A DNA stretch of 28,393 nt from contig CBDHFJ010000072.1 in the NCBI GenBank assembly GCA_965262315.1, positions 1 to 28,393 on the forward strand, given 5' to 3'. Positions 22,548 to 28,393 of the stretch are shown piece by piece. Source of the DNA: JBCCFK01 sp965262315 (GTDB lineage Bacteria > Actinomycetota > Acidimicrobiia > Acidimicrobiales > UBA8592). The notes beneath the pieces are model-generated. The model searched no databases, was not told the origin of the DNA, and was given only the letters and a program-made list of their open reading frames with translations. Positions within the stretch are counted from its first letter, which is position 1. Every line of letters begins with the position of its first letter. Made by a program: the position numbers and the translations under genes.

Positions 22548-23402
22548 GTGATCGAACTCGACGCCGCCACCGTCCTGCTCCAGTGGGCCACGGGCGGGCT
22601 GTTCTTCCTGTGGGTGACCGGCCGCCGCCGACTGGTCGGCATCGGTTACGGCTGGACGATGCGACTGTCCTTCATGGGCATCGCGGCCATCGCCCTGGTC
22701 GTGGGGCTGAACTTCGAGACCCTGTGGATCCGCGAGCTGTCCACCATCGGCGTGCTCGTCGCCACGTCGGCGGCGATGGTGGTGTCGTGGCAGCGGCGCA
22801 AGGCCGGTGTCTCCGGTCAACGCGAGGTCGTGGAACGACGGTCCGCTCGGGTGGCGGCGATGACGGGCATCGACAAGGACGAACAGCGCTTCGACAAGAC
22901 GGTGCCCGAGTTTCCACCGAACCTCGACCTCGTCGCACCGGCCATCGGGATGGTGGGCCTCGTCGCGGCCGGCCTCGACGCCGGTGACCCGGCGCTGCTC
23001 TCGCTGGCCCGGGTGATGGTGGGCACGTTCTTCCTCGGGGCGGTCACCGACGCCATGCTGCTGGGCCACTGGTACCTGGTGCAGCCCGGCCTGTCGCGGG
23101 AGCCCATCCACGAGCTCGTGCGGTGGACCGGTGCCCTCTGGTTGCCCGAGCTGATCGTGTTGCTGTGGCCCACCGGCATGGTCTCGGTGCTGAACGGCAC
23201 GATCGACGACGGCTACAACGGACTGCTCGGGTGGTTCTGGCTGGCGTGTGTCATCACCACCATCGCTCTGGTCTTCGTCACCGTCGCCGCGTTGCGTGAG
23301 AAGCAGTACTCGGCGGTGATGGCCGCCACCGGCCTGCTGTACCTGGCGATCCTGACGGCGTTCGGCATGGATCTGGTCGCTCGCGTCCTGCTGGACACCT
23401 GA
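22548..23402 (+). CDS. Multi-pass membrane protein of unknown function
   Basis: This is a 284-residue protein with about eight hydrophobic segments, roughly at 7-24, 38-54, 62-82, 123-142, 149-170, 183-205, 222-244 and 255-278. A charged cytoplasmic loop (about 83-120) is rich in Arg and Glu. I do not recognise a family. It starts with GTG 22548, 16 nt after the M24 stop, with no visible Shine-Dalgarno sequence. Acidic residues in the membrane region (for example in LGAVTDAMLLGHWYLVQPG near 165-183) and the His/Trp-rich motif there could be functional, but no role can be given. Confidence 0.8.
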   Translation: MIELDAATVLLQWATGGLFFLWVTGRRRLVGIGYGWTMRLSFMGIAAIALVVGLNFETLWIRELSTIGVLVATSAAMVVSWQRRKAGVSGQREVVERRSARVAAMTGIDKDEQRFDKTVPEFPPNLDLVAPAIGMVGLVAAGLDAGDPALLSLARVMVGTFFLGAVTDAMLLGHWYLVQPGLSREPIHELVRWTGALWLPELIVLLWPTGMVSVLNGTIDDGYNGLLGWFWLACVITTIALVFVTVAALREKQYSAVMAATGLLYLAILTAFGMDLVARVLLDT

Positions 23403-23444
23403 TCTTCCCGCGTCCACGCTTGTCGGGTTGCGGACTGCCGGCGT

Positions 23445-23454
23445 CCCCCCCCCC
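23445..23454 (+). repeat. Ten-base poly-C tract
   Basis: A run of ten C lies in the 178-nt gap between the membrane protein and the YceI-like gene, about 125 nt before the latter. Such tracts slip easily and could vary in length between cells. It is outside any predicted gene and no function is shown. Nothing else of note is seen in this gap. Confidence 0.9.
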
Positions 23455-23580
23455 ACTGTGGACATGCGAATCGCCGCCGGTGCCGGTCCCGCGAGAATTC
23501 GATCGAGAATCGCGAACCGTGGTCGGGGGACGTGGCGTAGAGGTGGGAGAATGCACCCGACCCCACCCGAGGCGGTACAG

Positions 23581-24411
23581 ATGACCACCACCCAAACCCC
23601 CCGACAGCCCGGCACCGATCGGCGCAACAAACTCCTGATCGGCGGCGGCGTCGCCGTCGTGCTCCTCGCCGTGCTCGCGTTCCTCGTCTACTGGTTCGTG
23701 TTCCGCGATGACGCACCGGCCAGCGTCGACACCCAGGAGGCAGCCGACGCCCGCCAGGAAGCGCTGGCCGAGGCCCAGACCGACGAGCCGGCCACCGAGC
23801 CCGCCACCACCGACGGCGCGGCAGCGGGCACGGACGACATCTCGGGCACCTGGACGATCGACACCTCCATCGGCACCTTCGACGAGCGCTGCCTGACCGA
23901 GGTCTGCGACGCCACCTTCGTCGGCTTCCGCATCGACGAGGAACTGGCCAGCATCGGCGCCAAGACCGTGGTCGGCCGCACCCCTGGTGTCACCGGCACC
24001 ATGACCGTCGACGGCACCACCATCACGAGCACGGACATCCTGGTCGACATGACCGGCCTCATCACCGACGACGGCTCCCGAAACGCCGCGATCCGGAACC
24101 AGGCCATCGAGACCGCGGCCTTTCCCGAGGCGTCGTTCGTGCTGACCCAGCCCATCGATTTCGGTTCCGTCCCCGGTGATGGCGAGTCCGTCGAGGTCCA
24201 GGCCACCGGCGATCTGACCATCCACGGCGTGACCCGAAGCGAGACGATCCCGCTCACGGCCGAGCGCGCCGGCGACATCATCGTCGTCTTCGGCCAGCTG
24301 GGGCCGATCCTGCTCGCCGACTACGACATCAGCGAGCCCCGGGCCGCCGTGGTCCTGTCGGTCGAGGACAACGCCACGATGGAGCTCCAGCTCTTCTTCC
24401 GCAGGGGCTGA
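23581..24411 (+). CDS. Membrane-anchored YceI-like (lipocalin-fold) protein
   Basis: This is a 276-residue protein. A cytoplasmic N-terminus with RR is followed by one transmembrane helix (18-41). An Ala/Glu/Pro-rich linker (about 42-85) leads to an outside YceI domain (about 87-276) with TWTIDTSIGTF, FRIDEELASIGAKTVVGRTPG, ITSTDILVDM and LTIHGVTRSETIPL, which are recurrent YceI motifs. YceI proteins bind isoprenoids or other lipids; here the ligand is unknown. ATG 23581 (GAGG 8 nt upstream) is taken; ATG 23551 with GAGG 7 nt upstream is almost equally good and adds ten residues. Its stop lies inside a hairpin. Confidence 0.85.
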   Translation: MTTTQTPRQPGTDRRNKLLIGGGVAVVLLAVLAFLVYWFVFRDDAPASVDTQEAADARQEALAEAQTDEPATEPATTDGAAAGTDDISGTWTIDTSIGTFDERCLTEVCDATFVGFRIDEELASIGAKTVVGRTPGVTGTMTVDGTTITSTDILVDMTGLITDDGSRNAAIRNQAIETAAFPEASFVLTQPIDFGSVPGDGESVEVQATGDLTIHGVTRSETIPLTAERAGDIIVVFGQLGPILLADYDISEPRAAVVLSVEDNATMELQLFFRRG

Positions 24412-24439
24412 TGTCGTCGCCGAGGGCGGTGACATCAGC
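24407..24439 (+). other. Hairpin spanning the YceI stop codon
   Basis: A 9-bp outer stem GCTGATGTC/GACATCAGC, with a CGCC/GGCG inner stem, starts inside the last codons and includes the TGA. It stands 20 nt before a larger hairpin (24459-24488). It could help stop transcription or protect the 3' end; this is unproven. Confidence 0.55.
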
Positions 24440-24458
24440 TGATCCGGTGTCCTCTCTT

Positions 24459-24488
24459 CCCGCAGCCCGACGCGTGTCGGGCTGCGGG
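24459..24488 (+). terminator. Strong hairpin terminator after the YceI-like gene
   Basis: The perfect 13-bp stem CCCGCAGCCCGAC/GTCGGGCTGCGGG with loop GCGT is followed by no U-tract, as is usual for high-GC actinobacteria. It separates the YceI gene from the Ku locus. Confidence 0.75.
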
Positions 24489-24551
24489 CGCGTCTGGCGG
24501 GGGTTCGGCATCCGATGGCTCAGGAAATAACACCGGGCCGCGTTCTGCCGA

Positions 24552-24557
24552 CATACT
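24552..24557 (+). promoter_or_regulatory. Candidate -10 box for the Ku gene
   Basis: CATACT stands 72 nt before the ATG of Ku, which would give a leader of about 66 nt. No convincing -35 is seen. The gap 24489-24629 holds no gene. Confidence 0.35.
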
Positions 24558-24629
24558 TGATGGGACTGGAGGGCCACGGCGGCGCGGTTCCGGCGCCTGT
24601 CGCGCCACCCCCTGACGCAGGAGTTCGCC

Positions 24630-25541
24630 ATGCCCAGAGCCATATGGAGCGGGTCGATCAGCTTCGGACTGGTCAACATCCCGGTGAAGCTCTACACGGC
24701 CGTGAGCCGCAAGAGCGTGCGGTTCAATCAGCTCGACCGCGAGACCGGCACCCGGATCAAGCAGCGCCGGGTCAACCCCGACACCGGCGAGGAAGTGCCC
24801 AACGATCAGATCGTGAAGGGGTACGAGCTGGGCGAGGGGCGCTACGTCACCGTGTCCGACGAGGAGCTGGCGTCGCTGGACCCGGTGGCCAGCCGCACGA
24901 TCGACTTGCAGGAGTTCGTGCTCCAGAGCGAGATCGATCCAGTGTTCTACGACTCGGCGTACTACCTCGTTCCCGATCCCGTCGCCAAGAAGGCCTATGC
25001 CCTCCTGGTGCACGCCATGGACGAGGCCGACCGGGTCGGTGTGGCTCGGTTCGTGATGCGGACCAAGCAGTACATCGCCGCCATGCGGGTTCGTGACGGC
25101 AAGCTGATGCTGTCGACGATGGTGTACGCCGACGAGGTCAACGACGCCTCCGACCTCGAGGGCCTCGACGACCTGGACGAGGTCGAGCTCACCGATGCCG
25201 AGTTGGCGATGGCCGAGCAGCTCATCGAGAGCCTGTCGCAGCCGTTCGAGCCCGAGAAGTACGAGGACACCTACCGCAACCAGGTCCTCGACCTGATCGA
25301 TCGCAAGGCGGCCGGCGAGGAGATCGTCATCGCCGCCGACGGCCCCAGCCAGGAAAAGGTCGTCGACCTCATGGCGGCGCTCGAAGCATCGGTCGCGGCG
25401 GCCAAGGAGGCGCGCAAGCGGCATCCGTCGGCTGCGGCCGACAAGGCCAAGAAGCGGTCGACCAAGAAGAAGGCCCCGGCCAAGAAGGCCGCCGCAAAGA
25501 AGGCGCCTGCGAAGAAGGCCGCGGCCAAGAAGGCCAGCTGA
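24630..25541 (+). CDS. ku: Ku protein (NHEJ end-binding)
   Basis: This 303-residue bacterial Ku homodimer protein encircles broken DNA ends and recruits LigD. It starts MPRAIWSGSISFGLVNIPVKLY, the family's opening pattern, and residues about 10-240 form the Ku core beta-barrel (with the VQF-like KSVRFNQLDRETGTRIKQRRV, and KQYIAAMRVRDGKLMLSTM). The last 40 residues (about 263-303) are Lys/Ala-rich with AKK repeats, like the histone H1-type tails of some bacterial Ku proteins, and should bind DNA. ATG 24630 has AGGAG 6 nt upstream. It is followed after 22 nt by a damaged LigD-type polymerase gene, its normal partner. Confidence 0.96.
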   Translation: MPRAIWSGSISFGLVNIPVKLYTAVSRKSVRFNQLDRETGTRIKQRRVNPDTGEEVPNDQIVKGYELGEGRYVTVSDEELASLDPVASRTIDLQEFVLQSEIDPVFYDSAYYLVPDPVAKKAYALLVHAMDEADRVGVARFVMRTKQYIAAMRVRDGKLMLSTMVYADEVNDASDLEGLDDLDEVELTDAELAMAEQLIESLSQPFEPEKYEDTYRNQVLDLIDRKAAGEEIVIAADGPSQEKVVDLMAALEASVAAAKEARKRHPSAAADKAKKRSTKKKAPAKKAAAKKAPAKKAAAKKAS

Positions 25542-25563
25542 CCGCGGCCGACGAGCCCTTCCC

Positions 25564-26480
25564 GTGCCCGACAAGGTTCCGGTCGAGATCGACGGCCGCA
25601 TCATCGCGGTCTCGAATCTGGACAAGGTGCTGTACCCCGCGGTCGGCTTCACCAAGGCGCAGGTGATCGACTACTACGTCCGCATCGCGGCGACGATGCT
25701 GCCCCATGTCGAGGGCCGAGGCATCACGCTGCGCCGCTGGCCCGACGGTGTCGACGCCGACTCTTTCTTCGAGAAGCGCTGCCCCTCGCATCGACCCGAC
25801 TGGGTCGGGACCGTGGAGGGGCCCGGCGATCGTGGGGGAGCCATCAGCTACTGCTGCCTGCAGGAGCCGGCGGCCCTGGTCTGGACCGCCAACCTCGCGG
25901 CGTTGGAGATCCACGCCCCGATGGCCACCGGCGCCGACCTCGACTCGCCGACGATGCTGGTGTTCGACCTGGATCCCGGGGCACCGGCGACGATCGTCGA
26001 GTGCTGTCAGGTGGCGCTGCGGATCCGCGAGCTCCTCGCCGGTTTCGAGATCGAGGCGTTCCCGAAGACCTCCGGGCTCCAAGGGCCTCCAGGTCTACGT
26101 CCCGCTCAACACCCCGCACACCCACGACCACTGCTCCAACTTCGCCCTGGCCGTCGCGCAACTGCTCGAGAAGCAGACGCCCAAGGCGGTCACGAGCGTG
26201 ATGAAGAAGAGCGTCCGAGGCGGGAAGGTCTTCGTGGACTGGTCCCAGAACAGTCGGCACAAGACGACGATCGCCCCGTACTCGATGCGGGCCAAGGACC
26301 GCCCGACGGTCTCCGACGCCACTGTCCTGGGACGAGGTCGCCGCCGGGGCTGAGGGCGCCGACCTGGTGTTCGTCACCGACGACGTCCTCGTGCGCATCG
26401 ACGAGTTCGGTGACCTCTTCGAACCGACCCAAACCCTGGAACAGTCCTCTGCCGAACCCCCAGGGGTAGATCACCAATGA
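25564..26480 (+). pseudogene. Broken LigD-type polymerase/primase domain (two +1 frameshifts)
   Basis: Read in three segments this is a 304-residue LigD polymerase-domain (AEP-type) protein. Frame 1 holds residues 1-171 with the metal-binding FDLDPG (Asp135, Asp137). Frame 2, from about 26078 to 26314, contains GSKGLQVYVPLN, VMKKSVRGGKVFVDWSQN and APYSMRAKDRPTVS. Frame 3, from about 26319 to TGA 26478, contains SWDEV, VFVTDDVLVRIDEF and the tail. The first break is an extra G in the GGG at 26074-26076, the second an extra base near 26314-26318 (TCCGACGCC, where TCCACGCC would read S-T-P). Without repair the product has 171 good residues and then an unrelated tail to 26469. It may be a true pseudogene or a sequencing or assembly artefact. 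The SGSKGLH-type motif has Gln instead of His. No ligase domain follows. The GTG start 25564 is the only clear one. Confidence 0.8.
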
Positions 26481-26493
26481 AGGGAGCCCAGCG

Positions 26494-26661
26494 ATGATCG
26501 AGCCACAACCTCGCCCCGACTGGTCGCCGGTCCCGAGGGAGGGATGTCTCGGTGTTCAGGGTCGTGTGCTGTTGCGCAACGAACAGACGATGCTCGCAAA
26601 TCTCCGCTTTGCCGAGCACGCGACCATCGACGAACACTCAGCGCCCTATGGCATCGACGTT
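26494..26661 (+). pseudogene. Truncated cupin-domain gene, ended by palindromic repeat
   Basis: ATG 26494, with AGGGAG 7 nt upstream, opens a reading frame whose first 56 residues (VLLRNEQ, LANLRFAEHATIDEHSAPYGIDV) look like the start of a small cupin protein. At GIDV (26650-26661) the frame runs into the palindromic repeat beginning at 26660. The following residues (CEGFRRRRNPSQ...) are the repeat translated and then ftsH antisense, with no further cupin strands, so the 3' half of the gene is missing. The gene lies 13 nt after the LigD-like stop in the same direction. Cupins bind metals or small ligands; this one is likely inactive. Confidence 0.6.
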
Positions 26662-26710
26662 TGTGAAGGGTTTCGGCGCCGCCGAAACCCTTCACAAAAC
26701 CAGAGGACGG
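26660..26710 (-). repeat. Palindromic repeat element, copy 2
   Basis: The core 26660-26698 is a near-perfect palindrome of two 19-nt arms with a one-base spacer: TTTGTGAAGGGTTTCGGCG and its complement. The unit continues to 26710 with ACCAGAGGACGG, matching copy 1 (19652-19702) with few changes and the paired C:G to T:A swap in the stem. Its left edge coincides with the end of the truncated cupin frame. It lies between convergent transcription units. Confidence 0.85.
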
Positions 26711-26760
26711 GTGACTGCAGACAGCGTTCAAGGGAGCGAACGGGCGACCGAACGGGGAGT

Positions 26761-26788
26761 CCGCATCGGAACAAGCGTTCCGATGCGG
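26761..26788 (-). terminator. Hairpin terminator after ftsH
   Basis: A perfect 12-bp stem CCGCATCGGAAC/GTTCCGATGCGG with a four-base loop stands 7 nt beyond the ftsH stop on the minus strand. No U-tract is present. This serves ftsH; the palindromic repeat lies further out. Confidence 0.7.
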
Positions 26789-26794
26789 GAGAAG

Positions 26795-28393
26795 TCAGTT
26801 GTTGCTCGGGCTCCAGAGCTGGCGGAGGTCGGTCTCGCGGTCGATGCCGGCGACGGCGTAGGCATCGACCTCGTCGAGGGTCTCTCGGTCGAGGAGGGCG
26901 CTCGTGAGCGCATCCAGCTTGGTCCGGTGGGCGGTCAGCGTCGCCTTCGCTGCGGCATAGGCCTCGTCGAGGATCCGCCGCACCTCGGCGTCGACGAGCT
27001 CGAGCGTCGCCGGGGAGGCGTCGCCGATCCGGCCCAGCACCGATTCCTGGCCCGGCGGGGGCATGGTGGTGACCAGTCCGACCGCGTTCGACATGCCCCA
27101 CCGGCCCACCATGTTGCGAGCGATCTGGGTCGCCGCTTCGAGGTCGGATGCTGCGCCGGTGGTCACGGTGCCGTAGACGATCTCCTCGGCGGCGCGGCCA
27201 CCGAGGAACATCTTGATGCGGCCCAGCAGATACGGCGCATCGTGGGAGTAGCGATCGGCGTCGGGCGCCGACAGGGTCACGCCCAGGGCGCCGCCGCGCG
27301 GGATGATCGAGATCTTGCGAACCGGGTCGGCACCGGGTTCGAGCATGGCGAGCAGGGCGTGGCCGGACTCGTGGTAGGCCGTGCGCTGCCGCTCGACCGG
27401 GTCGAGGGCGATGTTGCGTTCGACGCCCAGCAGGATCTTCTCGAGCGCACCGGTCAGATCCGCCATGCGCACCTCGTCGTGGCTGTTTCGGGCCGCGCTG
27501 AGCGCCGCTTCGTTGACCAGGTTCCGCAGGTCGGCGCCCACCATGCCAGGGGTCGAGGACGCGATCCCCGCGAGGTCGACGTCGTCGGCCAGCGGCACCC
27601 CCTGGGTGTGGATGGCCAGGATGGCTTCGCGTCCGGCCTGGTCGGGGGCGTTGACGACCACCTGCCGGTCGAATCGACCAGGTCGGAGGAGGGCCTGATC
27701 CAGGATCTCCGGCCGGTTGGTCGCCGCGAGGACGATGACGCCCTCGCTGCCGCTGAAGCCGTCCATCTCGGTGAGGATCTGGTTCAGGGTCTGTTCGCGT
27801 TCGTCGTTGCCGCCGAGTCCGGAACCTGCACCCCGAGCGCGGCCCACGGCGTCGAGCTCGTCGATGAAGATGATCGACGGCGCGAGCTTGAGCGCTTCGG
27901 CGAACAGGTCCCGGACCCGACTGGCTCCGACGCCCACCACCATCTCGATGAACTCCGACGCCGAGCTCGAGAAGAAGGGCACGTCCGCTTCGCCGGCGAC
28001 GGCCCTGGCGAGCAGGGTCTTGCCGGTTCCGGGAGGTCCGCTCAGCAGCACCCCGGTCGGGATCGTCCCGCCCAGGCGTGCGTACTTCTCGGGATGGCGC
28101 AGGAAGTCCACGAGCTCGGCGAGCTCGCCCTCTGCTTCGTCGATGCCGGCGACGTCCGCGAACGTGACGCGCCGGGTGGTGGAGTCCTCGTAGCGGCGGG
28201 CCTTCGAGCGGCCGAGGCCGCCGATCCCGCCCATGCCGCTGCCGAGGCGGCGGAAGATCAGCACGAACAGGCCGACCAGCAACAGGGTGGGCCCGAAGCT
28301 GAACAGCGCGATCTGCCACGGGGGGGCAGGTTGTTCGACCGGATTGGCGTTGACGGTCACGCCCGCCGCCCGCAGGAGCTCGAGGAGTCCGTC
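26795..28393 (-). CDS. ftsH: ATP-dependent zinc metalloprotease FtsH (5' end beyond the window)
   Basis: This is a membrane AAA+ protease that degrades misfolded and regulatory proteins. The visible 532 residues begin in the exported domain (DGLLELLRAAGVTVNANP), so the true start and first transmembrane helix are outside the window; the in-frame GTG at 28360 is not the real start. The second transmembrane helix is followed by the AAA+ domain with Walker A GPPGTGKT, Walker B IIFIDELDAVG, and the second region of homology ATNRPEILDQALLRPGRFDR. The zinc site HESGH gives HExxH, and a conserved Asp downstream (in SDLEAAT) fits the third ligand. The C-terminal peptidase domain is complete, ending PSNN. 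It is transcribed toward the NHEJ locus. Confidence 0.96.
   Translation of the reverse strand, partial: DGLLELLRAAGVTVNANPVEQPAPPWQIALFSFGPTLLLVGLFVLIFRRLGSGMGGIGGLGRSKARRYEDSTTRRVTFADVAGIDEAEGELAELVDFLRHPEKYARLGGTIPTGVLLSGPPGTGKTLLARAVAGEADVPFFSSSASEFIEMVVGVGASRVRDLFAEALKLAPSIIFIDELDAVGRARGAGSGLGGNDEREQTLNQILTEMDGFSGSEGVIVLAATNRPEILDQALLRPGRFDRQVVVNAPDQAGREAILAIHTQGVPLADDVDLAGIASSTPGMVGADLRNLVNEAALSAARNSHDEVRMADLTGALEKILLGVERNIALDPVERQRTAYHESGHALLAMLEPGADPVRKISIIPRGGALGVTLSAPDADRYSHDAPYLLGRIKMFLGGRAAEEIVYGTVTTGAASDLEAATQIARNMVGRWGMSNAVGLVTTMPPPGQESVLGRIGDASPATLELVDAEVRRILDEAYAAAKATLTAHRTKLDALTSALLDRETLDEVDAYAVAGIDRETDLRQLWSPSNN

Noticed and set aside
25441..25541. Tandem repeat array in the Ku 3' end
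   Set aside because: It is only the codon pattern of the Lys/Ala tail, in frame and family-typical, not a separate element.
25564..26480. Programmed frameshifting in the LigD-like gene
   Set aside because: Two separate +1 shifts without a slippery heptamer or downstream structure are better explained by mutation or sequence error.
1..28393. CRISPR array, tRNA, rRNA or insertion sequence
   Set aside because: No regularly spaced repeats, no tRNA-like folds and no transposase motifs were found when reading both strands.

Overview
The window is GC-rich chromosomal DNA, densely packed with genes, and most likely from an actinobacterium of the Acidimicrobiia type (Ilumatobacter/Iamia-like). This placement is inferred from gene content and promoter style, not from a marker gene. 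The supporting features are a decaprenylphosphoryl-arabinose (DPA) gene set, a PPOX/F420-type oxidoreductase, a Ku/LigD-type repair locus, an LPXTG surface protein, and many TANNNT -10 boxes placed 6-7 nt before a start codon, which is typical of leaderless actinobacterial mRNAs. There are no RNA genes, insertion sequences or CRISPR arrays.

Region 1 (1-9.8 kb) is an envelope/exopolysaccharide region. It holds a minus-strand fusion of a membrane-bound nucleotide-sugar 4,6-dehydratase with a PLP aminotransferase, a large membrane-anchored DUF4012 protein, a small LPRTG surface protein, and a one-piece Wzz/BY-kinase with a C-terminal tyrosine cluster. It ends with a head-to-head pair, an HPr-kinase-like protein with a PqqD tail and a stand-alone PqqD protein. 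The two starts of that pair are served by mirrored GATACT-N6-GTG promoters.

Region 2 (9.8-12.7 kb, minus strand) is a stop/start-overlapping operon dprE2-ubiA-dprE1 that covers the last steps of DPA synthesis. DprE1 carries Ala where the mycobacterial drug-target Cys would be. Upstream on the same strand is a degenerate HD-GYP/GAF-like/GGDEF protein (12.8-14.35 kb). Divergent from it is a 29-residue hydrophobic micro-ORF.

Region 3 (14.6-19.6 kb, plus strand) is a 2-oxoacid dehydrogenase and lipoate cluster: E3 (lpd), an E2 acyltransferase with two lipoyl domains encoded by a perfect 272-bp DNA repeat, and a natural LipB-LipA fusion whose start overlaps the E2 stop. It would both make lipoyl groups and supply the enzymes that use them.

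Region 4 (19.7-24.4 kb) holds housekeeping genes: a Bcp-type peroxiredoxin, a PPOX-class protein, an alpha/beta hydrolase, an M24 metallopeptidase, an unknown multi-pass membrane protein, and a membrane-anchored YceI-like protein.

Region 5 (24.6-28.4 kb) is an NHEJ locus with an intact Ku. The LigD-type polymerase gene next to it is broken by two +1 shifts. A cupin gene follows, cut off exactly at a palindromic repeat that also occurs at 19.65 kb. The window ends in ftsH on the minus strand, whose 5' end lies beyond the edge.
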